From contig CANMCD010000005.1 in the NCBI GenBank assembly GCA_947496185.1, positions 186,001 to 250,000 on the forward strand: a stretch of DNA of 64,000 nucleotides, given 5' to 3'. Every line of letters starts with the position of its first letter. The first letter of the stretch is position 1. This stretch comes from an uncultured Tenacibaculum sp. Its GTDB lineage: Bacteria; Bacteroidota; Bacteroidia; Flavobacteriales; Flavobacteriaceae. The translations under genes and the position numbers were made by a program. This document shows positions 27,039 to 36,116 of the stretch, piece by piece. The notes below the pieces were generated by a model. That model was not told the DNA's origin. It saw only the letters and a program-made list of their open reading frames with translations, and made no database searches.

Positions 27039-27129
27039 TAACGTAGGTTTATCTCTTGTTTATTTCACCCTTAAAAAAGGTGTATGTGTTAATAGTTTTG
27101 TATATAGGTTTTTATACTTAGAGAAAGTG

Positions 27130-28197
27130 TTAATAAAGTCCTTTTACAAAAGTATTCATTTTTGAAAAATTATCTAAGATATTATTTAAAAAAGCAATTT
27201 GCACCCTAGTTCTGACTAAATTTTCATCGGCATATTCCGTTCTATAGTATATGTCTCCATTTAAATAATCACCTAAGAAACGAATAGCCTGTTCGTAGGT
27301 AATAATTTTTACACCTAAAACTAAGGTGTTGACTTCTTCTGGGGTAATAAAACTTTTTGAGTTTACAGCATAGCCTTTTGCAAAAGAGGTAAAAAGCGAA
27401 AAGTTTAATGAAACTTTCGAAATGTCTTTTTCTCCTTCAGTTGCAGTATTCATTCCTGTTCTGACAGCATCTGCAAAATCATAAGCTAAGTATCCTGAGC
27501 TGGTCGTATCGAGATCGATAATACATAAGGGATTGTTTTGTTCGTCAAAAAGGATGTTACTCAACTTTGTGTCCTGATGAATATTTCTAAGTGGAATTTT
27601 AGATTGATTTCCTAAATCGACAATTTCATGCATTTGAGAAGAAAGTTCGAGCATATAGTCTACCTCTTCTTTTACATTTTTTAGGCGATTTACAGCATTT
27701 TTAGCAATTGCTTCTTTGAAATGTTGGATTCTGGTGGGGGTATTATGAAAGTCTGGAATTATCTCGGTTAACTTAGGAGCGGGTAAGTCTAGTAGCTGTA
27801 AATGATATTTACTAAAGCTTTCCCCCAAAGTATAGGCCTGTTCTTTACTTTCTAAAACTTCTATCGTTTTAGATTTGGGTATAAAGTTGAACATTCGCCA
27901 AAAATAACCCTGGGTATCTTTATGATACCCAACGTTAGTTTTTGTATAGATTACCTGTAGGGTGTTATCTTTGTCTTCATTACCTACCTTAGATTTTAAA
28001 TGTGCTGTAATTCTAATGATATTTTCAGTAAGCGCATCCACTTTTTTAAAAATGGTATGATTTATCTTTTGAAGAATATAACTAGTTTCAGAGGTGTTTA
28101 CCTTATATGTGGTATTAATATAGCCAGAAGCAATAGTGTCAATACTGATTACATTTCCTTTTATCTGAAAAGCACTAATGATAGGTGATAAATTCAT
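27130..28197 (-). CDS. Phosphotransferase (APH/choline-kinase fold), probable sugar kinase
   Basis: About 355 residues, started at the ATG at 28197 (MNLSPIISAFQ), two bases after the preceding gene; an upstream ATG at 28212 would overlap that gene. Kinase motifs: catalytic loop HQDTKLSNILF near residue 205, metal-binding IDLDTTSSGYLAYDFADAVR. The fold is that of aminoglycoside phosphotransferase and N-acetylhexosamine 1-kinase (NahK). The upstream nucleotidyltransferase and GH109-like genes make an N-acetylhexosamine 1-kinase plausible. Last gene of the four-gene minus-strand operon. Confidence 0.8.
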   Translation of the reverse strand: MNLSPIISAFQIKGNVISIDTIASGYINTTYKVNTSETSYILQKINHTIFKKVDALTENIIRITAHLKSKVGNEDKDNTLQVIYTKTNVGYHKDTQGYFWRMFNFIPKSKTIEVLESKEQAYTLGESFSKYHLQLLDLPAPKLTEIIPDFHNTPTRIQHFKEAIAKNAVNRLKNVKEEVDYMLELSSQMHEIVDLGNQSKIPLRNIHQDTKLSNILFDEQNNPLCIIDLDTTSSGYLAYDFADAVRTGMNTATEGEKDISKVSLNFSLFTSFAKGYAVNSKSFITPEEVNTLVLGVKIITYEQAIRFLGDYLNGDIYYRTEYADENLVRTRVQIAFLNNILDNFSKMNTFVKGLY

Positions 28198-28199
28198 GA

Positions 28200-29105
28200 T
28201 TATAAATTCCAAAGTTGTTTAGGGTACTGTCCTTGTTCTGTTAGCTGTTTGATGTTGTCGTGAACTACCTGTTTATCTTCTTTATAGGTCATACCAAACC
28301 ATCTAGATGCTGTAGGAAGCATTTTAAACGTACTTTGTTTACGGTTTATTAAGTTATTGGCAACCAAAGGAAGGTAAAACTCAGCTTTAAGTTCATGTTG
28401 CTTTTCATCTAAAAAAGAAATAAAATCGTTCTCAAAAGATGAAAATGTAGCAGGGGTAAGTCCAAACATATTCATAGATACAATTTGGTCATCGGCTAAT
28501 TCTGTTTCTACTTCCTCTTCAATAAAAACAATATTCCCGTTTTTCTTTAGAATTTTAGTGCGTTCAGTGATAGAAGTTAGGTTATTTTCTTTATCTGCCT
28601 CACATACTCCTCTAGAAACACTTCCGTTTTCAGAAAGCGTATTTACAAGATGGTATCCTACCATACATTGTTTGGATATATCGGTTTTTTCAAGAGAACG
28701 TAGATGATTTGCGATGATTTCAAAAGACTCTTTGCCATAGAAATCGTCTGCATTAATCACAGCAAAATTTTCAGAAACAGCTTCTCTGGCACACCAAATA
28801 GCATGTCCTGTTCCCCAAGGCTTTTCTCTTTCTTTGTTAACATAGCCTTCTGGTAAGTCTTTGACATCTTGAAAGACAAAATCAATAGCAATATGGTTTT
28901 TGTATTTGCTGGTAATTTTCTCTTTGAATTCATCTTCAAATTCTTCGCGAATGACAAAAACAACTTTAGTAAAACCAGCTCTTTTAGCATCGTATACCGA
29001 ATAATCAATAATGGTTTCGTCAAAAGGGTTTATGGGACTCAGTTGTTTTAGTCCACCAAATCGGCTACCCATACCGGCAGCCAATACTAATAGTGTTAAA
29101 TCCAT
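28200..29105 (-). CDS. Sugar-1-phosphate nucleotidyltransferase
   Basis: GT-A-fold nucleotidyltransferase of 301 residues. Signature LVLAAGMGSRFGGLKQLSPI at the N-terminus (nucleotide loop GxGxR and the downstream Lys), the metal-binding NADDFYGKE near residue 120, and SVSRGVCEAD in the middle. It likely couples a sugar 1-phosphate to UTP or another NTP. Located between a GH109-like gene and a probable hexosamine kinase, so a UDP-HexNAc pyrophosphorylase is suggested by context only. Confidence 0.88.
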   Translation of the reverse strand: MDLTLLVLAAGMGSRFGGLKQLSPINPFDETIIDYSVYDAKRAGFTKVVFVIREEFEDEFKEKITSKYKNHIAIDFVFQDVKDLPEGYVNKEREKPWGTGHAIWCAREAVSENFAVINADDFYGKESFEIIANHLRSLEKTDISKQCMVGYHLVNTLSENGSVSRGVCEADKENNLTSITERTKILKKNGNIVFIEEEVETELADDQIVSMNMFGLTPATFSSFENDFISFLDEKQHELKAEFYLPLVANNLINRKQSTFKMLPTASRWFGMTYKEDKQVVHDNIKQLTEQGQYPKQLWNL

Positions 29106-29119
29106 AATTTATATCAAAA

Positions 29120-30511
29120 TTAAAAATCTCTCATTATTTCTAATGAAGTTTCTTTTTTCCATTGTTGGTTTGTGAAATCTGGGAAAGGGATTGACATACT
29201 TTTACTAGCTACTGAAATTTCTGATAGCGGAGTAACGGCACTCCACATAACACTATCATATGCATTTATGTCAAGCGGGAGTCCTAGGTTTAAAGATCTA
29301 ATTAGTCGGTAAATCATTACAAAATCCATTCCTCCATGCCCTTGTTTAAAGTTTTGACTAATGGTTTGTAGCTTTTTTATCATCGGATGCGTATACTTTT
29401 TTGAATAGCTTTGGTAGTCTTCCTTAGATAACCATTGATGTCCCCAATACGCCAATTCTTCTTTGTCTATATACAACCTACTAGGGTATCCGTCGTGTGT
29501 TGCTTTGGTACCTACTACTTTGTTGATTCTAGAGTAGGGACGCCCTGTATGTACATCAAATTGTAATAAAATTGTTTTCCCTTTTACTGTTTTGATCATT
29601 GTAGAGTTCATATCTCCACACTTAAAACTTGTATAGGCAGCGCCTTTTCTTTTGGCAGTTTCACTTAAATTAAGTTCTCTTGAACTCATCGAGGTAAGAT
29701 GGTCGTAGGTGTCTCCTCTTCCTATATTTAAATAAAAACTAATAGGCCCCAAGCCATGTGTGGTATAAAAATTACCATCCCTTTCTATATGGTGTTTTAA
29801 ACGCCATTGATTTTCATAGTAATCCGTGCTTAGCATGTGTGCACGTAAGTCGTGTAAATAAGCACCTTCTGTGTGTGTAATATCTCCAAAAACACCGTTT
29901 TCTATCATGTTTAAAACAAATAGTTCTTCTTGATTGTAACAACAGTTTTCAATCATGATACAATGTTTCTGGTTTTTTTCAGCAGTTTCAATCAATTCCC
30001 AACATTCACTTAACGTATAAGCGATCGGTACTTCACAAGCGACGTGTTTTCCATGGTTCATTCCAAATACACACATTGGGGTATGTAGTTCCCAAGGAGT
30101 AGCTATTAAAAGTAAATCAATGTCGTCTTGCTGTGCTAATTTTTTCCAGCTATCGTTAGCGCCAAAATAAGTTTTTGGTTTCTTTTTTTGCCAACCACCT
30201 AAACGTTCGGTTGCCTTTACTACTTTTTTTTCTTGCAAGTCAGCAAGTGCAGCGATTTCACAGTGGTTTTGTTTAACCAACCATTCAAACATTTGTAATA
30301 GGGTAGTACCTCTATTACCCAACCCAATAATTCCTACTTTAACTTTCTTAATAGGACTGTCTTTAAATCCAAATAAATTCCCAGTAGTAGGTTTGGCAGT
30401 GGCTTTTATAGCTTCCGTTAATGCATCGTTATCGTTTGCAAATGAAGAAAACGGTAATGATATAAAAGCTGAAGCGCCTAATAATGATTGTATAAAGTTC
30501 TTTCTATTCAT
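29120..30511 (-). CDS. Gfo/Idh/MocA oxidoreductase of the GH109 type
   Basis: 463 residues. An N-terminal signal-like segment (KNFIQSLLGASAFISLPFSSFA) is followed by a Rossmann domain with VGIIGLGNRGTTLLQMF. The blocks HVACEVPIAYTLSECWELIE and IMIENCCYNQEELFVLNM, then GDITHTEGAYLHDLR, match the glycoside hydrolase family 109 alpha-N-acetylgalactosaminidases, which use NAD in a transient redox cleavage. Periplasmic or exported. It is 14 bases before the nucleotidyltransferase gene. The exact glycosidic substrate is inferred. Confidence 0.85.
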   Translation of the reverse strand: MNRKNFIQSLLGASAFISLPFSSFANDNDALTEAIKATAKPTTGNLFGFKDSPIKKVKVGIIGLGNRGTTLLQMFEWLVKQNHCEIAALADLQEKKVVKATERLGGWQKKKPKTYFGANDSWKKLAQQDDIDLLLIATPWELHTPMCVFGMNHGKHVACEVPIAYTLSECWELIETAEKNQKHCIMIENCCYNQEELFVLNMIENGVFGDITHTEGAYLHDLRAHMLSTDYYENQWRLKHHIERDGNFYTTHGLGPISFYLNIGRGDTYDHLTSMSSRELNLSETAKRKGAAYTSFKCGDMNSTMIKTVKGKTILLQFDVHTGRPYSRINKVVGTKATHDGYPSRLYIDKEELAYWGHQWLSKEDYQSYSKKYTHPMIKKLQTISQNFKQGHGGMDFVMIYRLIRSLNLGLPLDINAYDSVMWSAVTPLSEISVASKSMSIPFPDFTNQQWKKETSLEIMRDF

Positions 30512-30522
30512 GTTAGATAGAT

Positions 30523-32166
30523 TTATAATGCCTTGATGTCTACATAATAGTTTTTGTCTACATCAATGTTATTTGTTTGTATTTTAATTGTTTGCCATTT
30601 TTTTGATGGTGTCAATTGGAGGGGTATGTTATTTGTGGTTATTTTTATAGGCATGTTAAAGCCTTCTATTACATTATTCCATCTATAGGTTAACTTCTTA
30701 TTTTTAATTTGGTATTCAAAAATAGGAATTTTTACAGTACGTAGGTATTGATCGAAGATGGGTTGTAAGTTTTTTCCAGATTTTTTAATTAAATATCCCT
30801 CAATGTCTTGCGTTGTAACGGTCTGATGATAAAAATCGGTATTTAATCCTCGAAGAAGTAAACGCCATTTTTCATCATCATTGATAATTTGTCTGATTGT
30901 GTGAAGCATATTAGCACCTTTGTAGTACATATCACCTGACCCTTCACTATTCACGTTATATTGTCCAATGATTGGGATGTCGTTTTGTACTAATTTTCGT
31001 GTTCCAATGACATATTCAGCTGCCGCTTGTTTTCCGTAATAATAATCTAAAAATAAATTTTCTGAATAGGCCGTAAAACTCTCATGAATCCACATATCTG
31101 CAATGTCTTTATTCGTGATGTTATTGGCAAACCATTCATGACCTGCTTCGTGAATGATGATAAAGTCAAATTTTAATCCCCAGCCAGATGCTGATAAGTC
31201 GCTTCCTTTGTACCCTTTTTGGTATTGATTTCCGTAAGTAACGGAGCTTTGGTGTTCCATACCTAGATAGGGTACTTCAACTAATTTAAAGCTATCTTCA
31301 TAAAAAGGATATTTTCCAAACCAGTGTTCAAAAGCTTTCATCATTTTAGGAGCATCTTTAAATTGCTTTTTAGCTTTGCGTAAATTATCTCGTAATACAT
31401 AATACACCATATCTAATTCACCTCCTTCTCCTTGGTATTTTTCAGAGAAACACACATAGTCACCAATATTCACATTTACTCCGTAATTGTTGATTGGATT
31501 TTTGACAAACCAATGAAAGGTGGCGGTGTTGTTATCATGATGTTCAACGTTTCGAAGTCTTCCATTGGATACATTTGTAAGGTTTTTGGGTACAGTAACA
31601 CTAATGGCCATACTATCTACTTCATCGTACATATGATCTTTGTTAGGCCACCAAACACTAGCACCTAGTCCTTGGCAGGAGGTGGCTACAAAATGATGTC
31701 CATTTTTGTCTTTTTTCCAAGAGAAACCACCATCCCAAGGAGCATTTATGGCTTCTTTTGGATGTCCTTCATAATAAACGTTTAACGAGTTTGTGTCATT
31801 TTTTGCTTGGGGATTCTCTAAATGTATAAAATGTGCATTACCTTCTGATTTTACGGTTAATTCTTTTCCTTTTTGGGTTACTTTGGTAATCTTTAAAGGA
31901 GGTTGTAAATCAATTTGTAGTACCGTAGCAGGCTTTAAAACTTTATAAACAATTTTATTATGTCCTTTTATGAATTTTTTGTCAGGATTCACGGAGATAT
32001 TTAGATGATAATACGATAAATCCCACCAAGAACGTTCGGGAGTAATAGCTCCTCTCAAAGAATCTTGCCTCGAAAACGTTTTCGTATGCTCAAAAAGCGA
32101 CGTTTGAGCGAAACATCCAATACTTAAAAAAAGGGATAAAGTGTTTAAAAGTAATTTTTTACACAT
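30523..32166 (-). CDS. M1 family metallopeptidase
   Basis: Zinc aminopeptidase of 547 residues with a signal peptide (NTLSLFLSIGCFAQ). Residues about 45-250 are the M1 N-terminal beta domain; the zinc site is HEAGHEWFANNITNKDIADMWIHES (two His and the later Glu), preceded by GMEHQSSVTYG (the GxMEN-type exopeptidase loop in a GMEHQ form). The chain ends after a short C-terminal beta region. First gene of the operon, 11 bases from the GH109-like gene, which suggests combined breakdown of glycosylated peptides. Confidence 0.92.
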   Translation of the reverse strand: MCKKLLLNTLSLFLSIGCFAQTSLFEHTKTFSRQDSLRGAITPERSWWDLSYYHLNISVNPDKKFIKGHNKIVYKVLKPATVLQIDLQPPLKITKVTQKGKELTVKSEGNAHFIHLENPQAKNDTNSLNVYYEGHPKEAINAPWDGGFSWKKDKNGHHFVATSCQGLGASVWWPNKDHMYDEVDSMAISVTVPKNLTNVSNGRLRNVEHHDNNTATFHWFVKNPINNYGVNVNIGDYVCFSEKYQGEGGELDMVYYVLRDNLRKAKKQFKDAPKMMKAFEHWFGKYPFYEDSFKLVEVPYLGMEHQSSVTYGNQYQKGYKGSDLSASGWGLKFDFIIIHEAGHEWFANNITNKDIADMWIHESFTAYSENLFLDYYYGKQAAAEYVIGTRKLVQNDIPIIGQYNVNSEGSGDMYYKGANMLHTIRQIINDDEKWRLLLRGLNTDFYHQTVTTQDIEGYLIKKSGKNLQPIFDQYLRTVKIPIFEYQIKNKKLTYRWNNVIEGFNMPIKITTNNIPLQLTPSKKWQTIKIQTNNIDVDKNYYVDIKAL

Positions 32167-32316
32167 TTGTTAGAATCGTTATGGAAAAGGTTTGCTAATA
32201 TAGCTAAATTCTTTTATTAATACGGCTAAATATACTTGGTATAGTGCCCTAAGGAAAGTGCTTGCAATTTTTTGTTTTTTTTAAATCTTTTAGATATTTG
32301 TATAAAATAATTTAGG

Positions 32317-33117
32317 ATGTCAAAAGTAGTACTTGTTACGGGAGCTTCTTCAGGAATAGGGAAGTCAATAGCGGTTTATTTACACGAAAAAAACTATAAA
32401 GTATATGGAACCAGCCGAAATCCAGAAAAAGTAACGGTTCCTTTTTCACTATTAGCATTAGACGTAACCGATCTTTCTTCAATAAAAAGGTTGGTTGCAG
32501 AAGTGGTCAAAAGAGAAGGAAAAATAGATGTATTGATCAATAATGCGGGAAGAGGTATAACAGGGGCGATTGAGGACACTCCAACGGATGAGATGAAATT
32601 AAATTTTGCCACCAATTACTTTGGGGTAATTGATATGATTAAGGAAGTGTTACCCGTTATGAGAAAAGAAAAAGCAGGGTTAATTATTAATACTACTTCT
32701 ATAGCTGCTTATATGGGATTGCCTTTTCGAGGTATATATTCAGCAAGTAAGGGGGCTCTCGAATTGACGATGGAGGCTTTAAGTATGGAAGTTAAAAGTT
32801 TTGGTATTAAGGTTGTAAATGTAGCTCCTGGAGACTTTGTTACCAACATAGCTGCTGGAAGGTATCATACACCTGTTTATGAGCATTCAGCGTATAAAGA
32901 AAAGTATGCCAAAAACCTAGCTTTAATGGATGCTCATGTAGATACGGGAGCTGATCCGATAATTCTGGCAAAGAAAGTACATGATATCATACTGACTAAG
33001 AAGCCAAAGATACATTATAAGGTTGGCGGTTTTATGGAGAAATTTTCGATAGTACTAAAACGAATTTTACCCGATAAAATTTATGAAAAACTCTTGATGA
33101 ATCATTATAAGTTGTAA
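32317..33117 (+). CDS. SDR family oxidoreductase
   Basis: Classical short-chain dehydrogenase of 266 residues: cofactor loop VLVTGASSGIGKSIA, NNAGRG near residue 80, catalytic Ser in INTTSIAAYMG, YSASKGALE for the Tyr-Lys pair. The C-terminal extension is longer than in minimal SDRs. Divergent from the M1 gene with 150 bases between, and followed after 44 bases by transaldolase. The substrate is unknown. Confidence 0.92.
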   Translation: MSKVVLVTGASSGIGKSIAVYLHEKNYKVYGTSRNPEKVTVPFSLLALDVTDLSSIKRLVAEVVKREGKIDVLINNAGRGITGAIEDTPTDEMKLNFATNYFGVIDMIKEVLPVMRKEKAGLIINTTSIAAYMGLPFRGIYSASKGALELTMEALSMEVKSFGIKVVNVAPGDFVTNIAAGRYHTPVYEHSAYKEKYAKNLALMDAHVDTGADPIILAKKVHDIILTKKPKIHYKVGGFMEKFSIVLKRILPDKIYEKLLMNHYKL

Positions 33118-33161
33118 ATTCGCAGCAAATAACCACGATAACACAACTTAAACATAGATAG

Positions 33162-33815
33162 ATGAAATTTTTTATTGATACGGCAAATCTTGAGCAAATT
33201 AAAGAAGCACAAGCCTTAGGAATTTTAGATGGAGTTACGACCAATCCTTCATTAATGGCAAAGGAAGGAATCACGGGTGAAGCTAATATCATTAATCATT
33301 ACAAAGCTATTTGCGAAATTGTTGATGGAGATGTTTCAGCTGAGGTTATAGCAACGGATTTTGAAGGAATGGTAAGAGAAGGAGAAGCGTTGGCTAGCTT
33401 GCATCCACAAATAGTGGTTAAATTGCCAATGATTGGTGACGGTGTAAAAGCGTGTAAGTATTTTTCTGATAAAGGAATAAAAACAAATGTAACTCTTGTT
33501 TTCTCAGCTGGACAAGCATTGTTAGCAGCGAAAGCAGGGGCAACGTATGTATCTCCTTTTATCGGGCGTTTGGACGATATTTCTACAGATGGTTTGAATT
33601 TGATTACAGAAATTCGTGAGATATATGATAACTATTTGTTTGAAACACAAATATTAGCTGCTTCTGTTCGTCATACTATGCACATTATTGATTGTGCAAA
33701 AATTGGTGCGGACGTGATGACAGGGCCGTTAAGTGCTATTTCAGGTTTGTTAAAACATCCATTAACCGATATAGGGTTGGAGAAGTTTTTAGCAGATTAT
33801 AAGAAAGGAAACTAG
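33162..33815 (+). CDS. fsa: Transaldolase (FSA/TalC-type)
   Basis: TIM-barrel aldolase of the small transaldolase group, 217 residues: [16 protein letters not shown] at the start, [13 protein letters not shown], the Schiff-base lysine in [13 protein letters not shown], and [32 protein letters not shown]. It is a member of the transaldolase / fructose-6-phosphate aldolase family; the two activities are not easily told apart by sequence. A terminator hairpin follows. Confidence 0.95.
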   Translation: MKFFIDTANLEQIKEAQALGILDGVTTNPSLMAKEGITGEANIINHYKAICEIVDGDVSAEVIATDFEGMVREGEALASLHPQIVVKLPMIGDGVKACKYFSDKGIKTNVTLVFSAGQALLAAKAGATYVSPFIGRLDDISTDGLNLITEIREIYDNYLFETQILAASVRHTMHIIDCAKIGADVMTGPLSAISGLLKHPLTDIGLEKFLADYKKGN

Positions 33816-33831
33816 AAACCTAATTATATAT

Positions 33832-33886
33832 AAAAAAGTCAGAATAGGGAAGGTTGTATGCTTTTCAAGTTTCTGGCTTTTTTCTT
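33832..33886 (+). terminator. Intrinsic terminator after transaldolase
   Basis: AAAAAAGTCAGAA (33832-33844) pairs with TTCTGGCTTTTTT (33871-33883) with one G-T wobble around a 26-base loop, ending in a T run. Confidence 0.7.
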
Positions 33887-34040
33887 ATATACGTATTTTG
33901 AAATTATTGTAATTATTTCAAATAGTATTGTCCGAATTGTGTATTAAATTGCCATAACCACGTTTAAATACATTGTATGGGTAAAAATTGAATCGAAGAA
34001 AGTCATAAGGAAAAAGAAATGCTGTTTATAAATTGAATGT

Positions 34041-35699
34041 ATGTATCCTGAAAAAAAAATAGCCCAATTGGTTATTGCTGCTTGTAGTCAATTTGGAATT
34101 GATACCGTTGTGATATCACCGGGATCTCGAAATGCGCCCTTGACGGTAGGTTTTTACAATCATCCCACTATAAATACGTATAGTGTTGTTGATGAAAGGG
34201 TTGCTGCATTTTTTGCGCTAGGAATAGCACAACAAAAGCAAAAGCCAGTTGCTGTACTTTGTACTTCGGGCTCTGCTTTACTTAATTATTATCCTGCTAT
34301 TTCGGAAGCATTTTATAGTAAGATACCTTTGGTGGTTATTTCAGCAGATAGACCGAAACATTTAATTGATATAGGGGATGGGCAAACAATACGACAAGAA
34401 AATGTATTTGTAAATCATATAGGATATACAGCAAATTTAGTTGATGAGGAAGCCCAATTGGAAGCCAATACAGAAAAGATATCAGAAGCATTAAGAGCTG
34501 CGATTAGTAAAAAAGAACCTGTACATATTAACGTACCGTTTGATGAACCTTTGTATGAAACAGTTGAAGTATTGACGAGTTTTAAATTTCCAATGGTACA
34601 AAAACCAGTGATGAATACCCATAAAACAAAAGATGCGGTATTATGCTCATTGTGGAATAATGCTGAAAAAAAACTGATTTTAATTGGGGAGAATTATCCG
34701 TCAGCAGATTTACAGGAAGTTGTTTTGGAGTTGGTTAAGGATCCGACGGTGTTAATTATGACCGAAACGACCTCTAATATTCATCATCCGTTGATCATAA
34801 ACTCCATAGATAAATTAATTACGCCTTTATCGGAAGACGAATTTACAGCACTTCAGCCAGATATTTTAGTTACGTTAGGCGGAATGGTAGTTTCTAAACG
34901 GATTAAGCAGTTTTTGAGAAAGTATACGCCGAAACAGCATTGGCATATTGACGAGCTTCGATCCTTGGATACTTATTTTTGTTTGTCAGAATATATAAAG
35001 GAATCTCCTTCTACTTTTTTTAAACGTTTTCTTTTGCAGGTAATTAAAAAAAGTCAAGGAAGCTATCAACAAAAATGGATAGCTGTTAAGCAGGAGCGAC
35101 ATATACAGCATCAAAAGTTTTTTAAAGCGATTCCTTATTCTGATTTACAGGTTTTTGGTGAGGTTTTAAAAAGTATACCCAATAGGTATCAATTGCAATT
35201 GAGTAATAGTTCTGTGATCCGATATTCGCAATTATTTGATGTAAATTCGACCTTACGCGTTTTTTGTAATCGAGGAACGAGTGGTATTGATGGAAGTACC
35301 AGTACTGCTATTGGTGCAGCTTTGGTATCGAATACACCTACTGTTTTGGTCACAGGCGATATTAGTTTTTATTACGATAGTAATGCCTTGTGGAATCATT
35401 ATATATCTAATGACTTTAGGGTAATTATTATTAATAACTCAGGAGGAGGTATCTTTAAAATTATTCCAGGACCTAGCAGTACCAATGCGTTGCCTTATTT
35501 TGAAACACCACATGCATTAACAGCAGTGCATTTGGCTAAAATGCATAATTTTGAATATGCAGCGGTACATAATTTAGCCGAATTAATAACGGAGGTTACT
35601 ACTTTTTATGAAGTATCTGACCGTCCAAGGATTTTAGAGGTGTTTACACCAGCGGATGTAAATGATGATATATTAAAAAAATATTTTAAAAGTTTATGA
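34041..35699 (+). CDS. menD: 2-succinyl-5-enolpyruvyl-6-hydroxy-3-cyclohexene-1-carboxylate synthase MenD
   Basis: ThDP-dependent enzyme of menaquinone synthesis, 552 residues. N-terminal pyrimidine-binding region VVISPGSRNAPLTVGFYNHP and GSALLNYYPAISEAFYSKIPLVVISADRP; C-terminal ThDP/Mg region NRGTSGIDGSTSTAIGAAL, VTGDISFYYDSNALW and INNSGGGIFKIIPG. Its stop overlaps the start of the next gene by four bases (ATGA type). menB is 1.8 kb downstream, so this is a menaquinone-pathway neighbourhood. Confidence 0.97.
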   Translation: MYPEKKIAQLVIAACSQFGIDTVVISPGSRNAPLTVGFYNHPTINTYSVVDERVAAFFALGIAQQKQKPVAVLCTSGSALLNYYPAISEAFYSKIPLVVISADRPKHLIDIGDGQTIRQENVFVNHIGYTANLVDEEAQLEANTEKISEALRAAISKKEPVHINVPFDEPLYETVEVLTSFKFPMVQKPVMNTHKTKDAVLCSLWNNAEKKLILIGENYPSADLQEVVLELVKDPTVLIMTETTSNIHHPLIINSIDKLITPLSEDEFTALQPDILVTLGGMVVSKRIKQFLRKYTPKQHWHIDELRSLDTYFCLSEYIKESPSTFFKRFLLQVIKKSQGSYQQKWIAVKQERHIQHQKFFKAIPYSDLQVFGEVLKSIPNRYQLQLSNSSVIRYSQLFDVNSTLRVFCNRGTSGIDGSTSTAIGAALVSNTPTVLVTGDISFYYDSNALWNHYISNDFRVIIINNSGGGIFKIIPGPSSTNALPYFETPHALTAVHLAKMHNFEYAAVHNLAELITEVTTFYEVSDRPRILEVFTPADVNDDILKKYFKSL

Positions 35700-36112
35700 C
35701 AGATTTAAAAGAAGGGGATAAGGTAGCGTTGATTATTGGCGTTAGAACCGATTTGGGATATACTGTTTTAATCAATCAAAGTGAAGAAGGTTTGTTGTAT
35801 AACAATGAGGTTTTTACTGAGTTAGAAGAAGGAATGGAAGTTGAGGGGTATGTCAAGAAAATTAGAGAAGATAAGAGAATTGATGTGTCGCTTCAACCGC
35901 AGGGTTTTAAAAATGTTATTGATAGTGATGTCGAAAAGCTTCTTTCGAAGTTAGAGAAGAATGGTTTTTTATTACTGACAGACAAAAGCTCTCCTGAATC
36001 CATTAAATTTCATCTTCAGATGAGTAAAAAAGCATTCAAAAGAGCTGTTGGTAGTTTGTATAAACGAAAATTAATTGTGTTAAAAGAAGATCGAATAGAA
36101 CTTAAAAAATAA
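35696..36112 (+). CDS. S1 domain / winged-helix protein (CvfB-like, short)
   Basis: 138 residues. Residues about 5-70 form an S1-type RNA-binding fold (DKVALIIGVRTDLGYTVLINQSEEGLLY, VEGYVKKIREDKRIDVSLQPQG), and about 75-138 a winged helix (EKLLSKLEKNGFLLLTDKSS, MSKKAFKRAVGSLYKRKLIVLKEDRIEL). This is the last part of CvfB/YitL proteins, which normally have several S1 domains, so this is a minimal version. Overlaps menD by four bases, and its end is four bases from the convergent esterase-like gene. Confidence 0.8.
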   Translation: MTDLKEGDKVALIIGVRTDLGYTVLINQSEEGLLYNNEVFTELEEGMEVEGYVKKIREDKRIDVSLQPQGFKNVIDSDVEKLLSKLEKNGFLLLTDKSSPESIKFHLQMSKKAFKRAVGSLYKRKLIVLKEDRIELKK

Positions 36113-36116
36113 GGTT

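Larger units (their letters stand above)
26586..27129. other. 544-bp region between convergent genes with terminator and repeat array
   Basis: No coding frame. From the left: an 8-bp hairpin TATAACAC/GTGTTATA at 26644-26671, an AT-rich stretch, a strong hairpin terminator at 26893-26930, and the CCGCAAAA array at 26968-27038. Both flanking genes end here, so none of these sites sits in front of a known gene. A small RNA ending at the terminator is possible. Confidence 0.5.
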
